Shown piece by piece: positions 16,109 through 24,882 of a stretch of DNA of 64,000 bases. The DNA comes from Mycobacterium sp. 050128. GTDB lineage: Bacteria > Actinomycetota > Actinomycetes > Mycobacteriales > Mycobacteriaceae. Under the pieces are notes generated by a model. The model ran no database searches. It was given only the letters and a program-made list of their open reading frames with translations, and was not told the origin of the DNA. Made by a program: the position numbers and the translations under genes. How positions within the stretch are numbered: the stretch's first letter is position 1; each line of letters opens with the position of its first letter. The stretch is taken from NCBI RefSeq assembly GCF_036409155.1, contig NZ_JAZGLW010000003.1, positions 532,308 to 596,307 of the forward strand, given 5' to 3'.

Positions 16109-18460
16109 ATGGGCAGCGGTCCAGCTGGCCGCCTTTTCCATCGGGCGCGCTCGTGGGTCGAACCAATCTTGGCGGTATTCACGTTCGCCGCCTTGGCGGC
16201 CGGGGGCGTCGCCTGGCTGGCCAGTTGGCGGGAGGTGGCCGACGGCTGCTGGATCGCCGGTACCGCAGTCGCGATCGCGCCGGCATCGGTGTGGGTGGTA
16301 TCAGGGTTGCGGCGCAAGCGCGGTGGCGTTGACATTATCGCGGTGTTGTCGCTGGTCGGAAGTCTGTTGGTCGGCGAGTATCTGGCCGGCGCGCTGATCG
16401 CAGTGATGCTGGCCAGTGGCCGTGCGCTGGATTCGGCGGCCGAACGTCGCGCGGCACACGATTTGCGTGCCCTGCTCGAGCGCGCCCCCCGATTCGCGCG
16501 GCGACGGACGGGCACGCAAGTCACGACCATACCTTTGGCGGACGTGCGTGTCGGCGACTTGCTGGTCGTCGGCCCCGGCGAGGTGGTGCCTGTGGACGGG
16601 CGGATTGCCGACGCTGTGGCGGTGCTCGACGAGTCCGCGCTGACGGGCGAATCGATGCACGTCGAGCGCCGCATCGGCGAGCCCGTCCGCAGCGGCGTGA
16701 TCAACGCGGGCAGCCCTTTCGAACTGGATGCGACCGCAACGGCTGACCAGAGCACATATGCGGGCATTGTGCGATTGGCGCAGCAGGCAGGCGCGGACAC
16801 CGCGCCGGTGGTGCGGCTGGCGGACCGTTACGCGACATGGTTTCTTCCTGCGGCGTTGATACTCGCCGCCGCGGCGTGGTTAGCGAGTGGGTCGGCCGTG
16901 CGCGCCGTGGCGGTGCTGGTGGTGGCGACCCCATGTCCGTTGTTGCTGGCAGCTCCGGTCGCAATTGTTTCCGGGTTGTCCCGGGCATCTCGTGACGGCG
17001 TGGTCATCCGCGGCGGCGGGGTCCTGGAAAACCTCGGCCGTGCGACGACGTTGGTGATGGACAAGACCGGCACCCTGACGGTGGGACGGCCCACGGTGGT
17101 CGACGTGGTAGCCGCTCCTGGTTGCGACGCGACATCGCTGCTGCGACTGGCCGCTTCGGTCGACCAGTTCTCTCCGCACGTAATGGCTGAGGCCATCGTC
17201 ACCGAAGCGCTCAGCCGCGGCCTGCGGCTGTCGCTGCCCGCCGATGTGCTCGAGCAGCCGGGCAGCGGAGTTACCGCAACCGTCGACGGATGTCGGGTTT
17301 CCGTCGGCCAACTGCCCGCGGACGCGATGACCGCCCCCTGGACACGAACGGTGCTCAATCGTGCTCGCCTGGACAGCTCAGCCATCGCGTGGGTCTGCAC
17401 CGAGAATCAGGCGGTGGGTGCCGTTTTCTTGCGAGATCCGCTGCGCCGAGAGGCGCCGCGCACCGTGCGGCGACTGCGAGAGGCGGGACTGAATCGGTTG
17501 ATCATGTTGACCGGCGACCGATTCGAGCCCACCCGCGACATCGCTGCTGTCTTGGGACTGGATGAGGTCTTTGCCGAACAGACACCGGCCGACAAGTACG
17601 CCGCGGTGCGCGCCGAAAGTGAACGGGCACCGACGGTGATGGTCGGCGACGGAGTAAATGACGCTCCCGCGTTGGCCGCCGCCACCGTCGGTGTGGCAAT
17701 GGGTGCCCGCGGCGCCACCGCCTCCTCGGAAGCCGCCGACGTGGTGTTGACCACCGATCGCATCGATCGCCTCGCTGATGCGATGGACATTGCCCGCTGG
17801 TCTCGCCGGATCGCGGTGCAAAGTGCGGTCATTGGTATGACTTTGTCGGTGCTCGCCATGGGGATTGCCGCACTGGGCTGGCTCCCGCCGGCAGCGGGGG
17901 CCCTGCTGCAGGAAGGCATTGATGTCGCGGTGATCATCAATGCGTTGCGGGCTCTGCGAGGCAATCGGGCCACCGAGGTGCCATTGACCACCGGCACCGA
18001 AGAGTTGCTGCAGCGCTTCTCCGCCGAGCACGACGAACTCCGCGACGCCATCGGGCTGCTGCGCGACAGCGCGGATCGGCTTGTTGCAGGTTCCGATGCC
18101 GTCGCGTTGGATTCGCTTGCCGCGGCACACGCCGTACTGATCGACCGGGTGCTGCCCCATGAACTGGCCGAGGAAACGCAGCTTTACCCGGCGCTGGCCA
18201 AGCCCTTGGGCAGCGAAGCCACCCCGACAATGAGCCGGACGCATGCCGAGATCCGGAGGCTCTCCGACCGCATCGGAACGCACCTAGCCATCGCGCAAGC
18301 GCAAGGGCGGATTCAGCCCGACCAAGTCGATGACTTGCTCGCGTGCCTCTACGGTCTGTACACGCTGCTGCGGCTGCACTTCGTGCAAGAAGAAGAGAAC
18401 TACTTCGTTCTAGCCGAAGATGAGACCGACCGCCACGAAAAGCACTGTCCGGCAAGCTGA
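16109..18460 (+). CDS. P1B-type heavy-metal ATPase with C-terminal hemerythrin domain (P1B-5/CtpD-like class)
   Basis: A 783-residue P-type ATPase. The actuator-domain TGE lies in DESALTGESM, the transmembrane TPCP motif is at about residues 274-277, the phosphorylation site DKTGTLT at about 318-324 and the hinge GDGVND at about 513-518. There is no N-terminal metal-binding domain. The last 150 residues form a hemerythrin-like four-helix domain with the diiron-type ligands HDE (about 641), HELAEE (684), THAEI (712) and LHFVQEEE (757). A TPC motif plus a hemerythrin tail is the hallmark of the P1B-5 subgroup, linked to Fe/Ni/Co export. The ATG at 16109 follows GAAGGGA; a TTG at 16088 is the alternative. 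The position beside dormancy genes and a weak DosR box suggest oxygen-linked control. Confidence 0.9.
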   Translation: MGSGPAGRLFHRARSWVEPILAVFTFAALAAGGVAWLASWREVADGCWIAGTAVAIAPASVWVVSGLRRKRGGVDIIAVLSLVGSLLVGEYLAGALIAVMLASGRALDSAAERRAAHDLRALLERAPRFARRRTGTQVTTIPLADVRVGDLLVVGPGEVVPVDGRIADAVAVLDESALTGESMHVERRIGEPVRSGVINAGSPFELDATATADQSTYAGIVRLAQQAGADTAPVVRLADRYATWFLPAALILAAAAWLASGSAVRAVAVLVVATPCPLLLAAPVAIVSGLSRASRDGVVIRGGGVLENLGRATTLVMDKTGTLTVGRPTVVDVVAAPGCDATSLLRLAASVDQFSPHVMAEAIVTEALSRGLRLSLPADVLEQPGSGVTATVDGCRVSVGQLPADAMTAPWTRTVLNRARLDSSAIAWVCTENQAVGAVFLRDPLRREAPRTVRRLREAGLNRLIMLTGDRFEPTRDIAAVLGLDEVFAEQTPADKYAAVRAESERAPTVMVGDGVNDAPALAAATVGVAMGARGATASSEAADVVLTTDRIDRLADAMDIARWSRRIAVQSAVIGMTLSVLAMGIAALGWLPPAAGALLQEGIDVAVIINALRALRGNRATEVPLTTGTEELLQRFSAEHDELRDAIGLLRDSADRLVAGSDAVALDSLAAAHAVLIDRVLPHELAEETQLYPALAKPLGSEATPTMSRTHAEIRRLSDRIGTHLAIAQAQGRIQPDQVDDLLACLYGLYTLLRLHFVQEEENYFVLAEDETDRHEKHCPAS

Positions 18461-18517
18461 TCCATGGCCATCTCACGGCTCGCTGCCGAACACAGGGCCG
18501 TTGATTGCGGTCGTCGA

Positions 18518-18531
18518 AGGTCCTTGGACCC
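18518..18531. promoter_or_regulatory. Candidate secondary DosR box for the Rv2628-like gene
   Basis: AGGTCCTTGGACCC is a palindrome of the DosR type (GGTCC-TT-GGACC) lying 9 bp before a stronger box. Paired strong and weak sites are usual at DosR promoters. Confidence 0.45.
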
Positions 18532-18540
18532 CCGGGTTCG

Positions 18541-18554
18541 GGGACCAAAGGCCC
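18541..18554. promoter_or_regulatory. DosR box upstream of the Rv2628-like gene
   Basis: GGGACCAAAGGCCC matches 12 of 14 core positions, flanked by TTCG and CCGAG as in the published 20-bp DosR consensus. It is about 125 bp before the Rv2628-like start. Confidence 0.7.
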
Positions 18555-18678
18555 CCGAGGTCGGGACTTCGGCGTAGCCGTCGAGACGACCGAAGCACCC
18601 CTCGCTGGATTCGTTCGCCTCTATCGGCCGAATCGGCCAACTGGTCGACTGGTCTCAAGGCCGGTCGAGGAGGCTGCG

Positions 18679-18930
18679 ATGAGGTTCGCAAAGCACACAA
18701 CGCATATTGGGCGGATGTATTGCGTTACCGATCGCCTGCACGGTGGCCGCACAGTTCAAGTGCACGGCGACGAGATCGCATCCATCGTCACGACGTGGCT
18801 GTGGGAGCTGGGTGCCTACAGCCCGCTGGTTGAGGACCTCGCGCGCGCGGCGTGCGTCGGCGACTGGTCTATGGCTTACGCCGTAGGCAACCTGTTGTCC
18901 GTTGAAGTGACCCTTGCCTCGGATGCCTAG
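18679..18930 (+). CDS. Rv2628-like DosR-regulon protein of unknown function
   Basis: An 83-residue small protein starting at ATG 18679 with GAGGAGGCT before it. The central stretch YCVTDRLHGGRTVQVHGDEI, then WLWELGAYSPLVEDLARA and a final GDWSMAYAVGNLLSVEV, parallels the M. tuberculosis dormancy protein Rv2628 as I recall it; that protein is longer at the N-terminus. No catalytic motif or membrane helix is visible and the function is unknown. Two DosR-type boxes upstream support hypoxic induction, and the next gene is an Rv3131-type nitroreductase. A longer reading from 18505 would translate through the DosR box and is rejected. Confidence 0.75.
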   Translation: MRFAKHTTHIGRMYCVTDRLHGGRTVQVHGDEIASIVTTWLWELGAYSPLVEDLARAACVGDWSMAYAVGNLLSVEVTLASDA

Positions 18931-18969
18931 CGCCTGCGCCCCGGACAGCGTGTCTTTCGCGCCGGGACG

Positions 18970-18983
18970 TGGCCCAAAGTCCC
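18970..18983. promoter_or_regulatory. DosR box upstream of the Rv3131-like nitroreductase
   Basis: TGGCCCAAAGTCCC matches 11 of 14 core positions with a perfect AAAGTCCC right half, about 85 bp before the nitroreductase ATG. Confidence 0.65.
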
Positions 18984-19067
18984 CGGAGTTAAGGTCGTCG
19001 TCCCCTCGTCCGGTGGCGGCAAACCCGGAATCGTCGACATCAGAATTTCTAGAAAGGGCGAACTGCG

Positions 19068-20063
19068 ATGAACGCGCGCTTTCCCGATGCGGGCACGATC
19101 CGCACCGTCCTGGCTCTGGCATCTCGAGCCCCCTCCGTCCACAACACCCAACCGTGGCGATGGCTGGTCGGCGAGCAGAGCCTGCATCTCTACTCCGACG
19201 CAACCCGACAACTACCCAACACCGATCCGGACGGGCGGGACTTGATCTTGAGTTGCGGCGCGGCGCTGAATCACTGCGTCGTCGCATTCGCAGCGGTCGG
19301 ATGGCACGCCAAAGTGTCCCGCTTACCCAACCCTGCGGATACGAATCACCTTGCCGCAATCGAACTTTCACAGCACAAGGCGGACGCCTCAGACATTGCG
19401 CTCGCCGCGGCGATACCACGGCGGCGAACCGACCGCCGGCACTATAGCTCCTGGCAGGTACCCGTCGGCGACATCGCGCTGATGGCGGCGCGATCGGCGC
19501 GCCATGGTGTGACACTTTGCCAGGTCGAAGACACCGACAAGCTGCATAAGATCGTGGCGCAGTCCGTGTGGGATCACATGAACCATGACTATCTCGCCGA
19601 GCTCACGGAGTGGAGCGGCCGCTACGGCTCTCTCGCCGGCGTTCCGGCTCGCAACACGCCAAAGTCCGATCGTGATGCCACGATTCCTGGCCGGTACTTC
19701 GCCGGTCCGGTACTCGCCGAGCCGCCCGGCTCGTCATCCGCCGAAGACAACGCCGTGGTTCTCGCCCTCGGAACGCGTGCCGACGACCGGTTGGCGCGGC
19801 TGCGCGCCGGCGAGGCCACCAGTACTGTTCTGCTCACCGCTACGTCGACGGGCTTGGCCAGTTGTCCGGTTACCGAACCCCTCGAGATCCCGGAAACACG
19901 CGAGGCGGTGCGCTCCGAGATTTTCGGGAGCGCCAGTTATCCGCAGATGCTGCTGCGAGTGGGTTGGGCGCCGATCAACGCGGATCCGTTGCCATCGACA
20001 CCGCGGCGCGAACTCGCCGATTTCGTCGGGTGGATGTCGGACTTTGCAGATGTCGGCGAGTAG
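19068..20063 (+). CDS. Acg-type putative NAD(P)H nitroreductase, Rv3131-like
   Basis: A 331-residue protein of the mycobacterial Acg/nitroreductase-like family. The N-terminal SRAPSVHNTQPWRW at about residues 18-31 is the family's FMN-site signature. Further blocks are LILSCGAALNHCVVA and, near the C-terminus, YPQMLLRVGWAPINADPLP, which match Rv3131 rather than Rv2032/Acg. Family members are FMN-binding proteins strongly induced by hypoxia and nitric oxide; their substrate is unsettled and some may sequester flavin instead of reducing nitro groups. The start follows AGAAAGGGCG. It stands alone between two intergenic regions, with a DosR box upstream. Confidence 0.88.
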   Translation: MNARFPDAGTIRTVLALASRAPSVHNTQPWRWLVGEQSLHLYSDATRQLPNTDPDGRDLILSCGAALNHCVVAFAAVGWHAKVSRLPNPADTNHLAAIELSQHKADASDIALAAAIPRRRTDRRHYSSWQVPVGDIALMAARSARHGVTLCQVEDTDKLHKIVAQSVWDHMNHDYLAELTEWSGRYGSLAGVPARNTPKSDRDATIPGRYFAGPVLAEPPGSSSAEDNAVVLALGTRADDRLARLRAGEATSTVLLTATSTGLASCPVTEPLEIPETREAVRSEIFGSASYPQMLLRVGWAPINADPLPSTPRRELADFVGWMSDFADVGE

Positions 20064-20283
20064 GCGCCAAACACGAAACGCTCTGGTGTGCAAGGGATTT
20101 GAGATGAAGACGTTTACGCTTGACCCACGCTGCCGGTCGATCGCTCCCATTTTTCGGTCGCAACGCCCTGCTTCGCCGATCCGACCGCAAGGAAGCTCAC
20201 ATTGATCGTGTTCGTCATGTCGCTGCTGGCGATTCCCGGTCGCACGCGCCGTTGGGCACGTGGTCGATATGGCAGTGGTGCTA
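20064..20283. other. Intergenic region with no convincing gene
   Basis: This stretch of 220 bp separates the Rv3131-like gene from the DUF302 gene on the other strand. It contains a 33-codon open frame at 20104-20205 (start MKTFTLDPRCRS) with a weak AAGGG upstream and no family resemblance. No terminator or operator was identified. Confidence 0.4.
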
Positions 20284-20691
20284 TCAACCGCAACTAGCGT
20301 TGAGCGAGGCGATCGCGGCGCCCAGCTTGGCGGTGACCTCATCGGCGATCGCGATCAGCCCCGGCTCGCCGGTTACCTCCACCAATAGGCTCGGATTCAT
20401 CGCCTCGACGATTGTCGTGCCACGATTGTTCGGGTCGGCGCGCAGCAAGATATTGCAGGGGAGCAGCAATCCAATCTCTCGATCGATATTGATCGCTTGG
20501 TATGCCAACGCCGGGTTGCACGCACCAAGTATCAAATAGTCCTCCAGGTCCACACCGAGCTTCGTCTTCAGCGTCGCTTTAATGTCGATTTCGGTTAGCA
20601 CGCCAAACCCGTGTTGCGCAAGGGCTTCTCGGGTACATTTGACCGCGCGGTCAAAGTCCATATCCAGGTGGGTCGATAGCGCAACGCTCAT
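20284..20691 (-). CDS. DUF302 domain protein
   Basis: A 135-residue protein covering a single DUF302 domain: FDRAVKCTREALAQHGFGVL near the start, then ILGACNPALAYQAI and IGLLLPCNILLR. DUF302 proteins are small soluble proteins of unknown biochemical role, often found beside redox or metal-stress genes. The ATG at 20691 is preferred over 20718 because the domain starts right there. A strong DosR-type box lies about 40 bp upstream, so it is probably part of the hypoxia response, although I do not recall a DUF302 member of the M. tuberculosis DosR regulon. Confidence 0.82.
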   Translation of the reverse strand: MSVALSTHLDMDFDRAVKCTREALAQHGFGVLTEIDIKATLKTKLGVDLEDYLILGACNPALAYQAINIDREIGLLLPCNILLRADPNNRGTTIVEAMNPSLLVEVTGEPGLIAIADEVTAKLGAAIASLNASCG

Positions 20692-20728
20692 GGCAGTTAT
20701 TCGATCCTTATGCACCATGGCTGTGGTA

Positions 20729-20742
20729 GGGGCGAAAGTCCC
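20729..20742. promoter_or_regulatory. DosR box upstream of the DUF302 gene
   Basis: GGGGCGAAAGTCCC matches 12 of 14 core positions. It lies 38 bp before the DUF302 ATG and just behind the stop of the MgtA-like ATPase gene on the same strand, so the DUF302 gene probably has its own promoter. Confidence 0.65.
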
Positions 20743-20787
20743 AAGACGTCACATTCCGCACGGCGAGCGAAAACTCGCAGCCCCCGC

Positions 20788-23451
20788 TCAGGCAATCGGT
20801 GTTGGAAGAGGGCCGGAGTGGCTGAAGCGGGACGCTCGCCGGTGAATGCGGTGCACCTGTCCCCGGGTTCGGCGTAGTCGATCCGCGACGTGCATTGGTT
20901 GCGAGTAGAACCATTTCTTGGTGATCTCCACCAACACCATGTAGCAGAGGGTGAGTCCGACGAGCGCGGCGAAGAATTGCCACGGCAGCGGGCGGAATCC
21001 AAGGTTGGCGGCGAGTGGCGACACCGTCAGGATCACTCCGAGCGCGACGATCGACAGCGTGGCTGCGGTGAGTAGTGCGCCCGGTCTGCTGCGTAGGAAC
21101 GGCACCCGCTTGGTTCGGATCGCGAAGATGATGAGCGTTTGGGTAGCAAGGGATTCGACGAACCAACCGGTGCGAAACTCGATCGGCCCCGCGTGCAGGA
21201 CACCAAGCATCAGGCCGAAGGTGAGGAAGTCGAACAACGAACTGATCGGGCCGAACGACAGCATGAACCGGCGAATGAATGCAATGTTCCAGTGTGCGGG
21301 TGCCTGTAGCTGCTCGTCGTCCACCCGGTCGGTGGGAATCGCGAGCTGCGAGCTGTCGTAAAGCAGGTTGTTGAGCAAGATTTGGCTGGGCAGCATCGGG
21401 AGGAATGATAGAACGGCCGACGCCGCTGCGGCACTGAACATATTGCCGAAATTGCTTGAAGTGCCCATCAATACGTATTTGATGGTGTTAGCGAAGATGC
21501 GCCGGCCTTCGGCGACGCCTTCGGCCAATACGCTGAGGTCCTTTTCCAGAAGGACGACGTCAGCGGCGTCCTTGGCGACATCGGTGGCTGTGTCGACCGA
21601 GATGCCGACGTCGGCCGAATGGAGGGCCAGCGCGTCGTTCACCCCGTCTCCGAGGAATCCGACCGAGCGGTGGGATTGCCGCAACGAGGAAATGACGCGA
21701 GCTTTCTGCTCCGGCGAAATGCGCGCGAAGATAGTGTGGTTGCGGGCTGCCGTGGTGAGTTCTTCGTCATTGAGCTGTTGCAACTCGGCGCCGGTGATGG
21801 TGCCCTTTGAGGTTAATCCGACGTCGGTGCAGACTTTTTCGGCGACTCGGGGATTGTCGCCGGTTGCCACCTTGACCTCGATGCCCAGGGCCCTGAGCCG
21901 ATCCAATGAATCGTGCACGTCGGCTTTCGGATTGTCCGCGAAGACCAGGAAGCCCTCAAGCGTCAGACGCGCCTCGTCGGCGGCCAGCAACGTTTCCTGG
22001 CCGGGGGACGCCTTGCTGGCTACCGCGACGACACGACGACCGTCGGCAAACAACCGCGTCAACGTTGGATTGGCGGCCTCGGGAATGGCTTCGCAGCGCG
22101 CCATCACCTGTTCGGGTGCGCCCTTGACGATGATGCGCCTAGTGCCGGCACGATCGATGAGCGCCGAGGTGGCCCGACGGGTGTGGTCGAAGGGCAGCGT
22201 CGCCAGGCGCGTGACCCCGGAAACCGGAACTTGATTGCGCCATAGCGCGGCGTCGAGGTCGTTCGCGCTCACCCCGCCTGCCGAAGGGTCGACGTCGGTG
22301 GCAAGCAATCCGGAGCCCAGCACCGAGTCTGCGTGCACGCCGGCGACGTCGACGGCGTCGAGCAACTCAAGCCGGCCATCGGTCAGCGTGCCGGTCTTGT
22401 CGGTCATCAAGATGTCGATATCGCCAAGGTCCTCGATGCACACAAGGCGCTTCACCAGTACCTTGCGGCGAGCCAGCCGTCGTGAACCCGAGGCCAGGCT
22501 TGTACTGACGACAGCCGGAAGCAGTTGGGGCGTGATGCCGACCGCGATGGCCAACCCGAACAGCGCCGAATCGATGAGCGGACGTTGCAGTAGAAGATTG
22601 GTGACGATGATGACGACGGTAAGTGTCAGCGCTACTTTCAGAAGCAGATAGGAGAAGCGCCGCAGTCCTCGCTGGAAGTCGGTTTCGGGTTGGCGCTCGC
22701 CGAGCCCGACAGCGATGCGGCCGAATTCGGCGGTGGGACCCGTCGCATAGATCACCCCAACCGCCTCGCCCGCACTGACCACGGTGCCCATGAATGCCAA
22801 ACTGGATGCATCGGTGATGGTTGCACCGGGTGCGGCGGGTTCCGCGGACTTCTCCGATGGGGTCGACTCGCCGGTGAGAATGCTTTCGTTGCACTCCAAT
22901 CCGTTCACCGTGATCAGTCGCACGTCAGCCGGTACCACTTCACCGAGCTGTAATCGGATCACGTCTCCGGGAACCATCGCGGTGACATCAACGCGAGCGA
23001 ACTGACCGTCGCGACGGACCACCGCCGTATGACGCACCCGGTCGTGCAGAGCGGCCGCGGCCCGTTCTGCGCGGTATTCGTTGAAAAACGAAAGGCCGAC
23101 GCTGATCAGCAAGATGGCGCCGATGATTGTGGCTTGCGTTCCGTCGCCCAGAAAGAAGGACAGTACGGCGGTAACCGCCAATAGTGCCAACACGGCGTTG
23201 TTGAGCTGGCGCACAAGCACTGCCAAAGCGCTGACCCGATGTGTCCGAATCGAATTCGGACCGATCGTTGTCAGCCTGGCGTCCGCCTCGAGGGTCGACA
23301 GTCCGTCTTCAGAGGTACGCAACGAGCGCATCACGTCGATCAGCGGCGCGCTCGCGACGTCCTGCAGCGATCGGGCAGAGACTAGATGGGCATCGTCGCC
23401 AAGATCCGACCCATTGGTTCTGTCCGCGTAGCCGACATGAGGGGTGCCCAT
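20788..23451 (-). CDS. P-type ATPase, MgtA-like (P3B, magnesium-transport type)
   Basis: An 887-residue P-type ATPase. Motifs in order: actuator loop ILTGEST at about residues 191-197, transmembrane GITPQLLP at 305-312, phosphorylation site DKTGTLTDGR from 351, KGAPEQV in the nucleotide-binding domain and GDGVNDALAL in the hinge. The C-terminal WNIAFIRRFMLSFGPISSLF block is characteristic of MgtA/MgtB magnesium importers, not of the calcium-type CtpF. Membrane M4 has Gln where MgtA proteins usually have Glu (TPE). It shares its promoter region with the divergent rip3 gene, where two DosR boxes lie, and so resembles ctpF of M. tuberculosis in regulation but not in subtype. Confidence 0.87.
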   Translation of the reverse strand: MGTPHVGYADRTNGSDLGDDAHLVSARSLQDVASAPLIDVMRSLRTSEDGLSTLEADARLTTIGPNSIRTHRVSALAVLVRQLNNAVLALLAVTAVLSFFLGDGTQATIIGAILLISVGLSFFNEYRAERAAAALHDRVRHTAVVRRDGQFARVDVTAMVPGDVIRLQLGEVVPADVRLITVNGLECNESILTGESTPSEKSAEPAAPGATITDASSLAFMGTVVSAGEAVGVIYATGPTAEFGRIAVGLGERQPETDFQRGLRRFSYLLLKVALTLTVVIIVTNLLLQRPLIDSALFGLAIAVGITPQLLPAVVSTSLASGSRRLARRKVLVKRLVCIEDLGDIDILMTDKTGTLTDGRLELLDAVDVAGVHADSVLGSGLLATDVDPSAGGVSANDLDAALWRNQVPVSGVTRLATLPFDHTRRATSALIDRAGTRRIIVKGAPEQVMARCEAIPEAANPTLTRLFADGRRVVAVASKASPGQETLLAADEARLTLEGFLVFADNPKADVHDSLDRLRALGIEVKVATGDNPRVAEKVCTDVGLTSKGTITGAELQQLNDEELTTAARNHTIFARISPEQKARVISSLRQSHRSVGFLGDGVNDALALHSADVGISVDTATDVAKDAADVVLLEKDLSVLAEGVAEGRRIFANTIKYVLMGTSSNFGNMFSAAAASAVLSFLPMLPSQILLNNLLYDSSQLAIPTDRVDDEQLQAPAHWNIAFIRRFMLSFGPISSLFDFLTFGLMLGVLHAGPIEFRTGWFVESLATQTLIIFAIRTKRVPFLRSRPGALLTAATLSIVALGVILTVSPLAANLGFRPLPWQFFAALVGLTLCYMVLVEITKKWFYSQPMHVADRLRRTRGQVHRIHRRASRFSHSGPLPTPIA

Positions 23452-23531
23452 GCGTCCACAATGGCCACTGCGCCGGTGTCGCTCTAGCGCCGGAAGGCCG
23501 ATTACCTGTCGCTGAAAGTCACGAGGTGTTA

Positions 23532-23545
23532 GGGCACTAAGTCCC
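23532..23545. promoter_or_regulatory. DosR box in the mgtA-like/rip3 divergent promoter
   Basis: GGGCACTAAGTCCC matches 11 of 14 core positions and lies 15 bp from a stronger box. It could serve either divergent gene. Confidence 0.6.
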
Positions 23546-23559
23546 TTGTTCGGCCCTAT

Positions 23560-23573
23560 GGGACTTCAGTCCC
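23560..23573. promoter_or_regulatory. Strong DosR box in the mgtA-like/rip3 divergent promoter
   Basis: GGGACTTCAGTCCC matches 13 of 14 core positions, the best site in the window, with an ATG...TTT flank. It is about 95 bp before rip3 and 110 bp before the divergent ATPase. Confidence 0.8.
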
Positions 23574-23666
23574 TTTCCAAAAGCACGGGAAGACGATCGG
23601 ATGAAGTTCGGAGGTTGCCGGCTGACCTTCGAGTCATGCAGCGCACACGCTTTCGGAGGTTCCAAG

Positions 23667-24848
23667 GTGTCTGAGGCAATTCCGTTGGGACGATTTGCGG
23701 GTTTCGCGGTGAAGGTCCACTGGAGCGTGATTGTGATCCTGTGGCTTTTCACGTGGAGTCTGGCGACCACATTGCCGCACACCGTTGCGGGATATTCGCG
23801 GCCGGCTTACTGGGTGGCCGGAGCGTGTGGCGCAGTGGTACTGCTGGCTTCGCTGTTGGCCCACGAACTCGCCCATGCGGTGGTGGCCCGTCGATCAGGG
23901 GTACCCGTCGACGACGTAACACTATGGCTCTTCGGCGGTGTGACGAGCCTGCAAGGAGAGGCGAAGAGTCCGAAGGCCGCCTTTCGTATCGCATTTGCGG
24001 GCCCGGCCACCAGTCTGGTCCTATCTGCGATGTTCGGCGCAGTCGCGGTGGCACTGACTACCCTGCACACCCCGACCATCGTCGGCGGCGTCGCGTGGTG
24101 GCTGGCCAGCGTCAACTTGCTGCTCGCACTGTTCAATCTGTTGCCAGGTGCCCCATTGGACGGTGGGCGGCTGGTGCGCGCCTACTTATGGCATCGCCAT
24201 GGCGACAGTGTGCGAGCGGCGATCGGTGCCGCGCACGCCGGCCGGGTGGTCGCAATCATTCTGATTGTGTTGGGGCTGGCGGAGTTTCTGGCTGGTGGTC
24301 TGATCGGTGGCGTGTGGTTGGCGTTCATCGGCTGGTTCATCTTCGTCGCCGCCCGCGAGGAAGAAGCGCAGGCGACCAGTCAGCAGATCTTCGCGGGCGT
24401 GCGGGTGGCCGACGCGATGACCCCGCAGCCGCATACCGCTCCTGGCTGGATCACGGTCGAGGATTTCATCCAGCGTTATGTGCTCGGTGATCGGCACTCG
24501 GCGTACCCGGTTGCCGACCCGGACGGGTCGATCACCGGGTTGGTCACGTTGCGGCAGTTACGCGAACTTGCATCCCATCAGCGCACCACCACGAGCGTTG
24601 GCGAGATCGCCCTGCCGCTGCAGAGCGTGCCGACTGGGGCACCGCAAGAGCCGCTTCAAGATTTGTTGCGTCGGATGACGCCCGTCGGTCCTCGCAGTCG
24701 CGCCCTGGTGGTGGACGGGGGCACGGTCGTCGGCATCGTCACGCCAAGCGATGTGGCGCGCCTCATCGAGGTGTATCGGCTAGCCCGACCCGCTTCGGAC
24801 GGAGTCGCGGATCGTCACGATACGGACAGCTATTCGGGTACCGGGTGA
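23667..24848 (+). CDS. rip3: Site-2 metalloprotease with CBS domains (Rip3/Rv2625c-like)
   Basis: A 393-residue intramembrane zinc protease. The HELAH active-site motif is at residues 66-70 within a hydrophobic helix, and the second zinc ligand is in [12 protein letters not shown] near 157-168. Several transmembrane helices precede two CBS motifs from about residue 240 to 380. The length equals that recalled for Rv2625c, a DosR-regulon member. The GTG at 23667 is preferred because CGGAGGT stands just before it; the ATG at 23601 lacks this. The enzyme would cut membrane-anchored regulators, with the CBS pair sensing nucleotides. It heads an operon with a universal stress protein. Confidence 0.9.
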   Translation: MSEAIPLGRFAGFAVKVHWSVIVILWLFTWSLATTLPHTVAGYSRPAYWVAGACGAVVLLASLLAHELAHAVVARRSGVPVDDVTLWLFGGVTSLQGEAKSPKAAFRIAFAGPATSLVLSAMFGAVAVALTTLHTPTIVGGVAWWLASVNLLLALFNLLPGAPLDGGRLVRAYLWHRHGDSVRAAIGAAHAGRVVAIILIVLGLAEFLAGGLIGGVWLAFIGWFIFVAAREEEAQATSQQIFAGVRVADAMTPQPHTAPGWITVEDFIQRYVLGDRHSAYPVADPDGSITGLVTLRQLRELASHQRTTTSVGEIALPLQSVPTGAPQEPLQDLLRRMTPVGPRSRALVVDGGTVVGIVTPSDVARLIEVYRLARPASDGVADRHDTDSYSGTG

Positions 24849-24882
24849 GTCGGCATTGATGGCTGGGGAAGGAGTACGGACC

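Noticed and set aside
18505..18678. N-terminal extension of the Rv2628-like protein
   Set aside because: It would translate part of the DosR promoter boxes; the ATG at 18679 has a better ribosome site. The longer recalled Rv2628 leaves a small doubt.
20104..20205. A 33-codon open frame between the Rv3131-like and DUF302 genes
   Set aside because: Weak ribosome site, no DosR box at a fitting place and no family likeness.
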